From: an uncultured Lachnospiraceae bacterium
GTDB taxonomy: Bacteria; Bacillota; Clostridia; Lachnospirales; Lachnospiraceae
Direction: 5' to 3'
DNA: 64,000 bases
Assembly (NCBI GenBank): GCA_946628415.1
Contig: CAMOWK010000004.1
Location: 78,742 to 142,741 of the forward strand
Each line of letters starts with the position of its first letter. Position 1 is the first letter of the stretch. Positions 18,270-27,504 of the stretch are shown here, piece after piece. The notes beneath the pieces are model-generated. The model had not been told where the DNA came from. It did no database searches and saw only the letters and a program-made list of their open reading frames with translations. Made by a program: the position numbers and the translations under genes.

Positions 18270-20081
18270 ATGTCAGAGTCAATGAAAGGACTGCACAGAG
18301 ACTATCGTGCAGCCGAAGTAGGAGTAAGTAATGTAGGCGAGAAGATCACAGTCATGGGCTGGGTTCAGAAAAGCCGTAACAAAGGTGGTATCGTTTTTAC
18401 GGATCTCAGGGACAGAAGCGGTATTCTTCAGATAGTATTTGAAGAGAAAAACTGCGGAAAAGAAGTACTTGAGAAGGCGGCATCTCTTCGTTCAGAATTC
18501 GTTATTGCCGTTACGGGTACTGTTACAAAAAGAGCGGGAGCTGTAAATGACAAGATTGCTACAGGTGAGATCGAGGTTGTTGCAGAGGATCTGAGGATTC
18601 TTTCGGAATCAGAAACACCTCCTTTCCCTATTGAAAATGATATAAAGACAAAAGAAGAGATAAGGCTTAAGTATAGATTCCTTGATCTTCGCCGTCCTGA
18701 TATTCAGAAGAATCTTATTCTAAGAAGCCGTGTTACAACAAGTGTAAGAGAGTTCCTTGCAAATGAAGGATTTCTTGAGATAGAAACTCCTATACTTTGT
18801 AAGTCCACTCCTGAAGGAGCGAGAGATTACCTCGTGCCAAGCCGTGTTCATCCCGGTAACTTCTATGCACTTCCACAGTCACCTCAGCTCTTTAAGCAGC
18901 TGCTTATGGTTTCGGGATATGACAGATATTTCCAGATTGCAAAGTGCTTCCGTGATGAGGATCTTCGTGCTGACAGACAGCCGGAGTTCACACAGATAGA
19001 TATGGAACTTTCATTTGTTGATATTGATGATGTCATTGATGTAAATGAAAGACTTCTGAAGAAGATATTTAAAGATGCTCTTGATTATGATATAGAGACA
19101 CCTATCGAGAGAATGACATGGCAGTATGCTATGGAGCATTACGGTTCCGATAAGCCCGATCTTCGTTTCGGTGTTGAGATAAAGGATATAACAGACATAG
19201 TTTCATCATCAGAGTTTGTTGTATTTAAGGGAGCCATTTCCGGCGGCGGTACCGTAAGAGGTATAAATGCTGAGGGACTTGGCACACTTCCGAGAAAGAA
19301 GATTGATGCGCTTTCTGATTTTGTTAAAGGATATGGAGCTAAGGGACTTGCATGGCTTGCCATAAATGAAGACGGTACATTTAAGTCATCCTTTGCCAAG
19401 TTTATGTCAGAGGAAGAGTTAAATGGAATAGTTGAAAGAATGGAAGGAAAGCCGGGAGACCTGCTTCTCTTTATAGCTGATACAAAGACAAATTTCGTGC
19501 TTACAACACTTGGAGCATTAAGACTTGAAGTGGCTTCTATGATGAACATAATCGATAAAGATGCATTCAGATTTGTATGGATAACAGAATTCCCACTTCT
19601 TGAGTGGAGCGAAGAGGAAGAAAGATTCGTTGCAATGCATCATCCGTTCACGATGCCGCTTGAAGAAGACTGGGAATATATAGACAGTGATCCGGGGCGT
19701 GTTCGTGCGAAGGCTTACGATATAGTTCTGAACGGAGTTGAGCTTGGCGGAGGATCAGTCCGTATTCACCAGAATGATATTCAGGAGAAGATGTTCAGCG
19801 TTATAGGACTTTCAAAGGAATCAGCAGAAGATAAGTTCGGATTCCTTCTTACAGCATTTAAGTACGGAGTTCCGCCACATGCAGGACTTGCTTACGGACT
19901 TGACCGTCTCATAATGCTTATGGCCAAAGCCGACAGCATAAGGGATACAATGGCATTCCCTAAGATAAAAGATGCATCCGACCTTCTCACAGACGCACCA
20001 AACGTAGTCGATCCAATACAGCTCGAAGAACTTGGAATCGAAATCAAGAAAAACGATTCAGAAGAAATATCTGCTCAGTAG
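18270..20081 (+). CDS. aspS: aspartyl-tRNA synthetase
   Basis: This class II aminoacyl-tRNA synthetase charges tRNA with aspartate. The 603-residue protein has the N-terminal OB-fold anticodon-binding domain (V-M-G-W-V-Q-K-S-R-N-K-G-G), class II motif 2 (C-F-R-D-E-D-L-R-A-D-R-Q-P-E-F-T-Q-I-D), the bacterial GAD insertion, and motif 3 (G-L-A-Y-G-L-D-R). I chose the ATG at 18270 because GGAG ends 6 bases before it; the TTG at 18258 overlaps that site. The bacterial type has a GAD domain, as seen here. It is the last + strand gene before a convergent rubrerythrin gene. Confidence 0.96.
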   Translation: MSESMKGLHRDYRAAEVGVSNVGEKITVMGWVQKSRNKGGIVFTDLRDRSGILQIVFEEKNCGKEVLEKAASLRSEFVIAVTGTVTKRAGAVNDKIATGEIEVVAEDLRILSESETPPFPIENDIKTKEEIRLKYRFLDLRRPDIQKNLILRSRVTTSVREFLANEGFLEIETPILCKSTPEGARDYLVPSRVHPGNFYALPQSPQLFKQLLMVSGYDRYFQIAKCFRDEDLRADRQPEFTQIDMELSFVDIDDVIDVNERLLKKIFKDALDYDIETPIERMTWQYAMEHYGSDKPDLRFGVEIKDITDIVSSSEFVVFKGAISGGGTVRGINAEGLGTLPRKKIDALSDFVKGYGAKGLAWLAINEDGTFKSSFAKFMSEEELNGIVERMEGKPGDLLLFIADTKTNFVLTTLGALRLEVASMMNIIDKDAFRFVWITEFPLLEWSEEEERFVAMHHPFTMPLEEDWEYIDSDPGRVRAKAYDIVLNGVELGGGSVRIHQNDIQEKMFSVIGLSKESAEDKFGFLLTAFKYGVPPHAGLAYGLDRLIMLMAKADSIRDTMAFPKIKDASDLLTDAPNVVDPIQLEELGIEIKKNDSEEISAQ

Positions 20082-20110
20082 CAGGCGTACATAACCTAAT
20101 ATGAATATGA

Positions 20111-20220
20111 CACAGAAACGCTGTTACACCACGAACCTATTATGAGTAGGGCACAGAAACAATGTTACACCACGAACTCATCATATGTATAACACATATA
20201 TTATGTTACAACATAAACCC
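20111..20220. repeat. three tandem 41-bp repeats
   Basis: Copies begin at 20111, 20152 and 20193, an exact 41-base period. The first two share 28 bases with three differences (CACAGAAAC...TGTTACACCACGAAC); the third is more degenerate (TATGTTACAACATAAAC). They sit directly after aspS and before the hairpin element at 20232. No reading frame explains them. Confidence 0.65.
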
Positions 20221-20231
20221 AACGTGGAAAT

Positions 20232-20374
20232 AAAATGTGAGAGTATACCAGCGAAACCCTCTGAGGACCGTCGGTACTTAATGAATAGACACGCAAGTGT
20301 CTATGAATTTAGTATCCGCTACGTGTCCGAAGGGAGCCGAGAGGCGTGTTTCGGATGGTATACTCTCACATTTT
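20232..20374. terminator. long structured element, likely bidirectional terminator
   Basis: Perfect 18-bp outer arms at 20232-20249 and 20357-20374 run into six T bases on the + strand and TTTTA on the - strand. The element lies between the convergent genes aspS and rubrerythrin, so it can end both transcripts. Inside is a hairpin (ATAGACAC-gcaa-GTGTCTAT, 20285-20304) extended by an imperfect stem, and a block (20311-20356) that is also found near rel at 13424. This block is far more elaborate than an ordinary terminator. Confidence 0.7.
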
Positions 20375-20428
20375 TTATAATCCTATTATTGTATAACTCT
20401 CTACACAATACTATGCAAAACAGTATTC

Positions 20429-20968
20429 CTAGTAGTTCTCAGACCTTACCTCAAAGAAGCTCTGTGGATGTGCACATACAGGACAAACTCCCGGAGCCTT
20501 TGTACCTACAACAACATGACCGCAGTTACGGCATTCCCAAACCTTAACTTCACTCTTTTCAAATACTTCCTGCATCTCTACATTCTTAAGAAGAGCACGA
20601 TATCTTTCTTCGTGAAGCTTTTCAATTGCGCCTACCATACGGAATTTAGCTGCAAGTGCCTTGAAGCCTTCTTCTTCAGCTGTCTTTGCAAAATCCTCAT
20701 ACATATCTGTCCATTCGTAATTCTCGCCGTCAGCTGCTGCTTCAAGATTAGCTTTTGTATCGCCGATTCCTTCGAGCTCTTTGAACCACATCTTAGCATG
20801 CTCTTTCTCGTTGTCAGCTGTATGAAGGAATATAGCAGCTATCTGCTCAAATCCCTCTTTCTTTGCTACTGATGCAAAATAAGTGTACTTATTTCTAGCC
20901 TGTGACTCACCTGCAAAAGCTGCCTGTAAGTTTTTTTCTGTCTGTGTTCCTGCATATTTGTTTGCCAT
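20429..20968 (-). CDS. rbr: rubrerythrin
   Basis: This diiron protein reduces hydrogen peroxide in anaerobes, in the cytoplasm. The 179-residue sequence has the two ferritin-like E-x-x-x-H/E-x-x-H helices (E-S-Q-A-R near residue 20, D-N-E-K-E-H-A near 53, and E-x-x-H-E-E-R near 118) and a C-terminal rubredoxin-like center, C-R-N-C-G-H and C-P-V-C. Length and domain order are those of classical rubrerythrin. GGAGGA precedes the start. An extended -10 promoter and an inverted repeat lie just upstream, which suggests peroxide or redox control. Confidence 0.95.
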   Translation of the reverse strand: MANKYAGTQTEKNLQAAFAGESQARNKYTYFASVAKKEGFEQIAAIFLHTADNEKEHAKMWFKELEGIGDTKANLEAAADGENYEWTDMYEDFAKTAEEEGFKALAAKFRMVGAIEKLHEERYRALLKNVEMQEVFEKSEVKVWECRNCGHVVVGTKAPGVCPVCAHPQSFFEVRSENY

Positions 20969-20993
20969 AAAATTATCCTCCTCAATACATTTA

Positions 20994-21022
20994 ATTAGTA
21001 GTTAACTAATAAGAGTATAACA
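20994..21022 (-). promoter_or_regulatory. rubrerythrin promoter with operator-like inverted repeat
   Basis: On the - strand TGTTATACT is an extended -10 (TGnTATACT). Just downstream, ATTAGT-N5-ACTAAT (20994-21010) is a 6-bp inverted repeat that would cover the transcription start. It does not match the PerR box well, so the regulator is unknown. Confidence 0.45.
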
Positions 21023-21061
21023 TAAGTCGGTTTAAATGAGAAACAGTTTTAAAGGGATGAA

Positions 21062-21403
21062 TCATAAAGAATTTATGTACCGGATAAGTCTTTCCAGGGT
21101 TTTGTCAGATAGTTTAAGAGAAGCTTTGACAAGCTTTTTCTGAATGTCTGTCAGATAGACTGATTTATCTCTGTCAGTCATAAAGAATTCGGTTATGGTT
21201 ATACCAAAACCTGCGCATATACGTTCTATGGAAACGGTTCCGGGGGTTTTATGCTGTGCCAGCCATGATGAAATGGTTGACTGGGTGATTCCGGAACGTT
21301 TTGAGAGCTCGGTCTCTGACCAGCCCCTAAGTTCCATAAGTTCTTTTATTCTGGAGATTACGTCGAAGGATTCATGTAAGTTTTTAGGTTTTCTATGCTG
21401 CAT
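21062..21403 (-). CDS. XRE-family helix-turn-helix regulator
   Basis: This is a small DNA-binding protein of about 113 residues. A canonical HTH_3 domain covers the segment R-I-K-E-L-M-E-L-R-G-W-S-E-T-E-L-S-K-R-S through G-I-T-Q-S-T-I-S-S-W, followed by C-A-G-F-G-I-T-I-T-E-F-F. This is the pattern of Firmicutes regulators that follow an R-G-W helix. The C-terminal 40 residues are helical and may dimerise. Neither the ATG at 21403 nor an in-frame TTG at 21436 has a clear ribosome binding site, so the start is uncertain. Three evenly spaced palindromes lie upstream and are likely to be its binding sites. Confidence 0.8.
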   Translation of the reverse strand: MQHRKPKNLHESFDVISRIKELMELRGWSETELSKRSGITQSTISSWLAQHKTPGTVSIERICAGFGITITEFFMTDRDKSVYLTDIQKKLVKASLKLSDKTLERLIRYINSL

Positions 21404-21479
21404 GATGACATTTTTTATAAAACTAGCTATATTCAAAAGTACAGTTTAAGTATATCAAAATAAACAGTCGAAAAACCAT

Positions 21480-21531
21480 ACTCATATGAGTATTATATAA
21501 CTCACATGAGTATTATATTACTCATATAAGT
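21480..21531. promoter_or_regulatory. array of three operator-like palindromes, 20-bp spacing
   Basis: ACTCATATGAGT (21480-21491), ACTCACATGAGT (21500-21511) and ACTCATATAAGT (21520-21531) start exactly 20 bases apart, about two helical turns, with a TATTATAT spacer. The array lies between the divergent XRE regulator and diguanylate cyclase genes. Same-face spacing suggests cooperative binding, most simply by the XRE protein. Confidence 0.65.
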
Positions 21532-21573
21532 ACTATTTGAAGATAAGTATGCTTTGTAAAAAAAGCAATTCAT

Positions 21574-21602
21574 TTGTACACATTATTATATTATGTTAAA
21601 AT
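21574..21602 (+). promoter_or_regulatory. candidate promoter of the diguanylate cyclase gene
   Basis: TTGTAC, a 17-base spacer and TAAAAT precede the gene at 21670. The -10 is one base from consensus and the -35 is weak, as expected for an activated promoter. The operator array ends 42 bases upstream of the -35. Confidence 0.4.
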
Positions 21603-21669
21603 GGAGTTTGGTTTAATTAAGAATAGTGGTTCAGCTTTCCTAATTCATGTAGCAGGAGATTAGTTTTAT

Positions 21670-22824
21670 ATGTCATATGAAATGCTTTATGCGATCATGT
21701 ATCTTGAGATCAATCTGGTCGCAGTTTTTCTAATAGCTTATATCAGATATAAAACCGCCGGGATATCAAAGATGGTAGCTCAGCGCAACTTCGCTATGGC
21801 TATTGATTCCGAGATAGCATTCTTTCTTTCGGATACTATCTATGTTATGGCAAAATGCGGAATGCTTCCTTATAACAAGTTTATAGTTATGTTAACTAAA
21901 GAAGTATATTTCTTTTCGACCGCGCTTATGTGTTTCTTCTGGTTCGTTTATTTTGAACTCATGCAGAATTCGCCTTTTATAAACAGCAGAAAAAGAGTGA
22001 GATTATCGGCTATTCCGGTTTATATTATGGCGATTCTTCTCATTGTCAATATTTTCACGGGAATACTGTTCTATGTTGACGAAAGCGGCGTATATAGGAG
22101 AGGAACTTTATTTATCGTACAGTACATTCTGGCATACGCATATATCATAATCAGTTCAGCGAGAGCGTTTATCGGAATATTCAGAAAAGAAATGCTGTCG
22201 CAGAGAAGGACGCTTATATCGCTTGCTCTGTTTCCTATCGTTCCGGCTGCATCGGGAATAGTGCAATTCATTTATCCTGAACTTCCGCTTGCGTGTGTTG
22301 CACTTGCACTTGCAACTCTTGTCATGTATCAGCAATGGATAGATCAGATGATCTCCATCGATCCTCTCACTAAGCTGAATAACAGGAAGCATCTTGATTA
22401 TTTCTATGAGCAGTGGAATGTTGCCGGTGATGAAAATCCGCTATATATGATTATGATCGATGCCAACAAGTTTAAACAGATAAATGACACTTTTGGCCAT
22501 ATAGAGGGTGATGCAGCACTGGTTCGAATAGCCGATTCGCTTAGGATAAGCTGCAGGAATCTAAAGAAAAAATACAGCATTTCCAGATTTGGCGGAGATG
22601 AGTTTGTTATAATGCTGGTCACAACAGATGAAAGCATAGTAGGTGAACTGATAGAAACAATTCGTAAGACGCTTAAAAGGCTGAATGAAGAAGCGGCTGC
22701 TCCATATGAACTTTCGGTAAGTATCGGAGTGGCTAAGACAGATGAAGATATCCCTCTTAAGAATATTATAGATATGGCTGATGATAAGCTGTATGAGGAG
22801 AAGAAAAGTATAAAGGAAAGATAA
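21670..22824 (+). CDS. membrane diguanylate cyclase (GGDEF)
   Basis: This 384-residue protein should make cyclic di-GMP from two GTP. Residues 5-215 contain about six or seven hydrophobic segments forming a membrane sensor of unknown ligand. The GGDEF domain (about 220-384) has the metal-binding I-D-A-N-K-F-K-Q-I-N-D and an intact G308-G-D-E-F312 site, so it is probably active. I see no R-x-x-D inhibitory site before it. A CAGGAGA site precedes the ATG. The glycosyltransferase gene starts 2 bases after the stop, so c-di-GMP signalling is in the same transcript as a lipid-linked sugar pathway. Confidence 0.9.
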   Translation: MSYEMLYAIMYLEINLVAVFLIAYIRYKTAGISKMVAQRNFAMAIDSEIAFFLSDTIYVMAKCGMLPYNKFIVMLTKEVYFFSTALMCFFWFVYFELMQNSPFINSRKRVRLSAIPVYIMAILLIVNIFTGILFYVDESGVYRRGTLFIVQYILAYAYIIISSARAFIGIFRKEMLSQRRTLISLALFPIVPAASGIVQFIYPELPLACVALALATLVMYQQWIDQMISIDPLTKLNNRKHLDYFYEQWNVAGDENPLYMIMIDANKFKQINDTFGHIEGDAALVRIADSLRISCRNLKKKYSISRFGGDEFVIMLVTTDESIVGELIETIRKTLKRLNEEAAAPYELSVSIGVAKTDEDIPLKNIIDMADDKLYEEKKSIKER

Positions 22825-22825
22825 T

Positions 22826-23518
22826 ATGAAAAAAGTTCTGGTGCTTATTCCTGCATACAATGAAGCGGGAAGTATAGAAAAAGTGGTGGATGATCTTACA
22901 GAGAACCATCCGGAATATGATTATCTTATTATAAATGACGGGTCAAAGGATGATACTCTTGCTGTCTGCAAAAGAAGAGGGTATCACGTTATGGATTTTC
23001 CTGTTAATCTGGGGCTTGAGTGTGGATTTGTAGCCGGAATGAAGTATGCTAAAAGAAGCGGTTATGATTACCTTATTCAGTTTGACGCAGACGGACAGCA
23101 CGTGGCAGATTATATAGATGATATATATGACCGTATAGAGGAAGGGTACGATATAGTTATCGGATCCAGATTTGAAAATGAAAAGAAGCCATTTAGTATG
23201 AGGATGCTTGGAAGCACTCTCATTTCATTTGCCATAAGGCTTACTACAGGATGCAGGATTAAAGATCCGACATCCGGAATGAGAATGTATAACCGGAGAT
23301 GTATGCAGGTTTTTTCAAAGGAAATTAACTACGGACCGGAACCTGATACCATTTCATATCTTTTGAAAAACGGTTTCAAGGTTTCAGAGGTTCAGGTTGA
23401 AATGAGAGAAAGAGAGACGGGATCGAGTTATCTTACCATTTCCAAGTCCATAGCATATATGTTCAAGATGCTTATATCAATTCTCTTTATACAGAATTTC
23501 AGAAGGAAGGTGAGGTAA
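22826..23518 (+). CDS. glycosyltransferase family 2, polyprenyl-phosphate type
   Basis: This 230-residue GT-A enzyme resembles dolichyl/polyprenyl-phosphate mannose or glucose synthases, which load one sugar from a nucleotide sugar onto a lipid carrier at the cytoplasmic face. It has the opening V-L-I-P-A-Y-N-E-A-G-S-I, the D-G-S-x-D segment, the metal site D-A-D-G-Q-H, and the G-S-R-F motif. There are no large C-terminal membrane segments. AAAGGAAAG precedes the start. The next two genes (DUF2304 and DUF2142) regularly accompany this enzyme in Firmicutes. Confidence 0.9.
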   Translation: MKKVLVLIPAYNEAGSIEKVVDDLTENHPEYDYLIINDGSKDDTLAVCKRRGYHVMDFPVNLGLECGFVAGMKYAKRSGYDYLIQFDADGQHVADYIDDIYDRIEEGYDIVIGSRFENEKKPFSMRMLGSTLISFAIRLTTGCRIKDPTSGMRMYNRRCMQVFSKEINYGPEPDTISYLLKNGFKVSEVQVEMRERETGSSYLTISKSIAYMFKMLISILFIQNFRRKVR

Positions 23519-23519
23519 T

Positions 23520-23906
23520 ATGTCACTTACACTCAGAATATTCCTTATAGTATGTTCACTTATATCAGTATTCTTTCTTGTAAGAAAGATAAGGAAGGCA
23601 AAGCTGCGTATCGATGTTTCCATATTCTGGATTATTTTTGCCGTGCTGCTTGTCGTACTCAGCCTTTTTCCGGGTATAACGATGTGGCTCGCTGATATAA
23701 TGGGAATCATATCGCCGGTTAATCTTTTGTTCCTGTTCATGATATTTATACTTCTCTTATATGCATTTTCAATGACTGTAAGGATGTCAGAGCTTGAGAA
23801 TAAAATAAATGAACTTACAGAGGAACTTGCGATAAGAGACCGCATGAATCGCGACAAAAAGGATGCGGTCAAAGACATCAGAGTGAGAAGAGGTCGTAAA
23901 CAGTGA
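23520..23906 (+). CDS. DUF2304 small membrane protein
   Basis: This 128-residue protein has three hydrophobic segments (about 3-22, 37-58 and 62-82) followed by a charged helical tail of about 40 residues with R/K-rich end. The pattern L-R-I-x-L-I-V-C-S-L and F-W-I-I-F-A-V-L-L-V-V-L-S-L-F-P matches DUF2304. It starts 1 base after the GT2 stop with a GGAAGGTGAGG site. Such proteins may be a flippase subunit or partner of the lipid-linked sugar synthase; the function is not established. Confidence 0.8.
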   Translation: MSLTLRIFLIVCSLISVFFLVRKIRKAKLRIDVSIFWIIFAVLLVVLSLFPGITMWLADIMGIISPVNLLFLFMIFILLLYAFSMTVRMSELENKINELTEELAIRDRMNRDKKDAVKDIRVRRGRKQ

Positions 23907-26146
23907 AATCTGAAAGAATAAAAACCGGAAGCGTGGTATTTGTCATAGTACTGCTCATATGCTGTTCAATGGCATGTTTCTTCAGTAAAAAAGAGCATAT
24001 GATAGCTGATGTGTGGTATGAAGAAAGCATGGTACTTACACCGCATGGATTTAAAGAGGAAAAGTCGGATACCAACTCACGCAAAGTAAAATATATAGCC
24101 GGGGCTGATGCCGGAAGCTATATTGATATATCGGCAACAAGAAGTGCTTTTCAGGGATATACCCTTGACAGTGTAATAGCAAGATTTCAGGCTGTTTCAA
24201 AAAGAGATGAAGACGTAAGGCTTGCTGTGCTTGATGAAGAAGGTAAAGAAGCGGCTGTATATGAAACCACATGGGAGGAAGGAGAGATTTACTTCCTCTT
24301 TGATATGGAAGATCAGGATGAAAATGTATCAAAGCTTCTTAGTGAAGATACTGTCAACCTGAGACTTTATGTAAACCAGGATATGGACACACCTATGATA
24401 TATACTGCTACGGGGGACAGCTCTTCAAAGCTAAGATACATGGCTCTTGCAGTTTCGCCGGTAATAGCTTTTATTGCGGCACTCATGTTCATTTTCATAA
24501 AGCCTTTAAATAGATTTATAAACGGTCTCCGGGAAATGATAAGTGAGATTTTACTTACTATCCGTAGTTCAAAGAGAAAGATTATTAAATTCATTTTAGA
24601 GCTTTTTATATGTATAGTTATTTCGGCTGTCGGGGCATTTATTCTTTCGCGTATAACGGGAAAGAGCTTTACATTCCCTCTTTTTACACTCTGCCTGATG
24701 CCTGTAGTTTTCATCTACATGGCATATGTAAAGAGAAGCTATTTTAAAGACAGGATACATGTATTTGGAGCGCTTTTTGTTCTTGTCATAGGAACGGTTT
24801 TCTCATTTGCGGCGCCTGCATGTTCCGGGCTTAACTTTGATGATCAGGATCATTATTCAAATGTAGTTTATATGGCTACATGTCTTGAAAGAAAGGTCAG
24901 TCTGTCTGACTGGGATAATATTACAGAGGCAGGCTCTGCCATGGTATCGACTTCGTTATTTGAGAACGAGACTAAGAAGGCACTGGTACGTTTCAGAAAT
25001 GACATGAGCAGGATGCATTACTATGTTGGAACAAGCAAGGGGCTTGGGATTTTAAAAGCTAAGAATCTATCTTATATAACTTCTCTGATTCCGTATTTTA
25101 TAGCCAAGCTTTTCAGACTTCCGTGGAGTATGAGATTTATGATAGGCAGGTGGGGAACGGTGCTGTTTCTTGCAATTGTCACCTATATCTCTATGAAATG
25201 TCTAAAGAGCGGTAAAATAATCGCCATGGCAGTTGCGGCAATGCCTGGAGTTATGTTCCTTGCCGCAAGCTACTCATATGATATATGGCTGCTTGGATGT
25301 ATACTTCTCGGACTGGCGATGTTCTTTGGGGAAAAACAGGATCCCGCAAATACGCTCAAGCTGAAAAAGGCGCTCGCTATAGCTATAATACTTGCTGTGT
25401 CGAATTGTTCCAAACCGGTTTACTTCCCGCTTTTCATGGTTGCATTCTTTATGCCTAAGGAAAAGTTTAAGGAAAGAAAAAACTACTGGCTTTATAAGCT
25501 GCTCATAATAGGTGCAATGCTGGTGCCGATTCTCATAGTTGTTCTCGGAACCCTTATGCCCGGAGTCGGACAGGGTGATACTAGAGGTGGAGGAGACGTA
25601 AATGCAACAGAGCAGTTAAACGGCTTCCTTTCAGAACCTTTAAGGGGGATGCTTGTAATAGGTAATTTCCTTTCAACTTATCTGAATCCATTTTTTGAAA
25701 AAACATCATGGTTCAACAGAATGGGTTATCTGGGAAGTCTTAATATAGGTATTTACGGAGCTGTTGTACTTACCATTGCGGCATTTATTGCTGTAAACAG
25801 AAAAGAAGAAGGAAAGTTCCCATGGTGGTACAGGCTCGGCGTTCTTGCGGTTTACTGCGTGATCGGATTCATGGTCAGTTTTTCGATGTACATTGCATTT
25901 ACACCGGTTGGTGCTGATACCGTAAACGGATGTCAGGCAAGATACATACTGCCTGCTGTTTTCCCTGTGCTTTTTGCATGCACAAGGTGGTCGGCGGGAG
26001 CTCTTCTTGACAGAGTTCCAAAATTGGATAATATATGTAAAAAGGAATTCATGGGATGCCCTGTTACGTATATAAGGGATGTGCTCATTGCGCTTTTTAT
26101 CCTTATCCCGAATATGATGGGGGTATACCTCTATATGGTTAAATGA
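23903..26146 (+). CDS. DUF2142-like polytopic membrane protein, probable GT-C glycosyltransferase
   Basis: The protein has 747 residues and more than ten membrane segments. It starts with a GTG that overlaps the DUF2304 stop (GTGA). After a first membrane helix there is a soluble domain of about 150 residues, then a multi-spanning part. The loop with N-F-D-D-Q-D-H-Y near 312 provides the acidic residues expected in the first outer loop of GT-C enzymes, which use lipid-phosphate sugars outside the cell. The DUF2142 call rests on the context (GT2, DUF2304) and on the C-terminal A-R-Y-I-L-P-A motif. The acceptor may be a surface glycan or protein. Confidence 0.7.
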   Translation: MKSERIKTGSVVFVIVLLICCSMACFFSKKEHMIADVWYEESMVLTPHGFKEEKSDTNSRKVKYIAGADAGSYIDISATRSAFQGYTLDSVIARFQAVSKRDEDVRLAVLDEEGKEAAVYETTWEEGEIYFLFDMEDQDENVSKLLSEDTVNLRLYVNQDMDTPMIYTATGDSSSKLRYMALAVSPVIAFIAALMFIFIKPLNRFINGLREMISEILLTIRSSKRKIIKFILELFICIVISAVGAFILSRITGKSFTFPLFTLCLMPVVFIYMAYVKRSYFKDRIHVFGALFVLVIGTVFSFAAPACSGLNFDDQDHYSNVVYMATCLERKVSLSDWDNITEAGSAMVSTSLFENETKKALVRFRNDMSRMHYYVGTSKGLGILKAKNLSYITSLIPYFIAKLFRLPWSMRFMIGRWGTVLFLAIVTYISMKCLKSGKIIAMAVAAMPGVMFLAASYSYDIWLLGCILLGLAMFFGEKQDPANTLKLKKALAIAIILAVSNCSKPVYFPLFMVAFFMPKEKFKERKNYWLYKLLIIGAMLVPILIVVLGTLMPGVGQGDTRGGGDVNATEQLNGFLSEPLRGMLVIGNFLSTYLNPFFEKTSWFNRMGYLGSLNIGIYGAVVLTIAAFIAVNRKEEGKFPWWYRLGVLAVYCVIGFMVSFSMYIAFTPVGADTVNGCQARYILPAVFPVLFACTRWSAGALLDRVPKLDNICKKEFMGCPVTYIRDVLIALFILIPNMMGVYLYMVK

Positions 26147-26163
26147 TAAAATGCGTATCATTT
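26141..26163 (+). terminator. possible weak terminator hairpin
   Basis: AAATGATA and TATCATTT form an 8-bp stem with a 7-base loop that overlaps the DUF2142-like stop codon. Only a short TATAAAAA follows, so termination is uncertain. Confidence 0.3.
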
Positions 26164-26241
26164 ATAAAAAGTAGTAATCAACACAGTCAAACAACAGCTT
26201 ATTCGAGTGATTAAAGTAATAGTTCTAAGGAGGAAACAAAG

Positions 26242-27459
26242 GTGTTCAAGGTAAATGAAGATTATTTAAAACTTCCGGGAAGTTATCTCTTCTCAAATAT
26301 TGCAAAAAAGGTTTCTGCTTTCACAGAAGCAAATCCTGATAAAAAGGTTATAAGACTTGGCATTGGTGATGTAACTCAGCCACTCTGCCCGGCAGTAATA
26401 AAGGCACTTCACAGTGCTGTTGATGAGATGGCGGATGCCGCAACATTTAAGGGATACGCCCCTGATCTCGGATACAGCTTCCTCCGTGATACTATAAGAG
26501 ATAAGGTCTATAAAAAGCTTGGTGCTGAAGTATATTCAGACGAAATATTCATAAGCGACGGAGCCAAGTCTGATTCAGGTAACATTCAGGAAATTTTTGC
26601 AAAGGATACTAAGGTTGCGGTATGCGATCCTGTTTATCCGGTTTATGTTGATACAAATGTAATGAGCGGACGTACCGGTGTTTACGATCCGGCAACAGAA
26701 CTCTGGAGCAATGTAATCTACATGCCATGTACGGCGGAGAATGATTTTGCACCTGCACTTCCAAGTGAGGTTCCGGATCTTATATATCTCTGCTTCCCTA
26801 ACAATCCTACGGGAGCAGCAATTACAAAGGAAAGACTTCAGGAGTGGGTAGACTATGCCATTAAGAATAAGGCTGTAATAGTTTATGACGCTGCTTACGA
26901 AGCATATATCAGCGAGGAAAATGTACCGCATTCCATTTATGAATGTGAAGGTGCCAGAAACTGTGCAATCGAGATCAGAAGCTTTTCAAAGAATGCAGGC
27001 TTCACGGGAACACGTCTCGGATATACGGTAGTGCCTAAGGATATAAAGACAGATGACGGAGTCATGGTGAGAGACCTTTGGGCAAGACGTCACGGAACTA
27101 AGTTTAACGGTGCTCCATACATTATCCAGAAGGCAGGCGAGGCTGTGTTCTCGGATGAGGGACAGAAAGAAACAAGTGAGCAGATAGCATATTACATGAA
27201 TAATGCCAAGTATATAAAGGAAGGTCTTAAGGATGCAGGATACACTGTTTACGGCGGCGTAAATGCACCATACATCTGGCTCAAGACCTCCGACAATATG
27301 ACATCATGGGAGTTCTTTGACTTCCTTCTTGAAAACGCAAATGTTGTCGGAACACCGGGTTCAGGATTTGGACCAAGCGGTGAAGGTTACTTCAGACTGA
27401 CTGCATTCGGCAGCTATGATAATACAGTTGAAGCAATCGATAGAATAAAGAAGCTGTAA
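26242..27459 (+). CDS. dapL: LL-diaminopimelate aminotransferase
   Basis: This PLP enzyme converts tetrahydrodipicolinate directly to LL-diaminopimelate for lysine and peptidoglycan synthesis. The 405-residue protein has the DapL opening [11 protein letters not shown] and L-G-I-G-D-V-T-x-P-L, the Y-x-P-D-L-G-Y segment, N-N-P-T-G-A, and the PLP lysine in [13 protein letters not shown]. The start is a GTG with a strong AAGGAGG site. It appears to be a single-gene unit; no lysine riboswitch is visible in the 95 bases upstream. Confidence 0.95.
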   Translation: MFKVNEDYLKLPGSYLFSNIAKKVSAFTEANPDKKVIRLGIGDVTQPLCPAVIKALHSAVDEMADAATFKGYAPDLGYSFLRDTIRDKVYKKLGAEVYSDEIFISDGAKSDSGNIQEIFAKDTKVAVCDPVYPVYVDTNVMSGRTGVYDPATELWSNVIYMPCTAENDFAPALPSEVPDLIYLCFPNNPTGAAITKERLQEWVDYAIKNKAVIVYDAAYEAYISEENVPHSIYECEGARNCAIEIRSFSKNAGFTGTRLGYTVVPKDIKTDDGVMVRDLWARRHGTKFNGAPYIIQKAGEAVFSDEGQKETSEQIAYYMNNAKYIKEGLKDAGYTVYGGVNAPYIWLKTSDNMTSWEFFDFLLENANVVGTPGSGFGPSGEGYFRLTAFGSYDNTVEAIDRIKKL

Positions 27460-27504
27460 ATCAAAGTAGTGCATAAATCAAAAAAATGATCAGAGGACGG
27501 GACA

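Noticed and set aside
20185..20547. Open frame on the + strand between aspS and rubrerythrin
   Set aside because: It runs through both arms of the structured element and into the antisense of rubrerythrin; composition is not protein-like.
26147..26241. Lysine riboswitch before dapL
   Set aside because: The gap is only 95 bases, far shorter than the aptamer, and none of its motifs are present.
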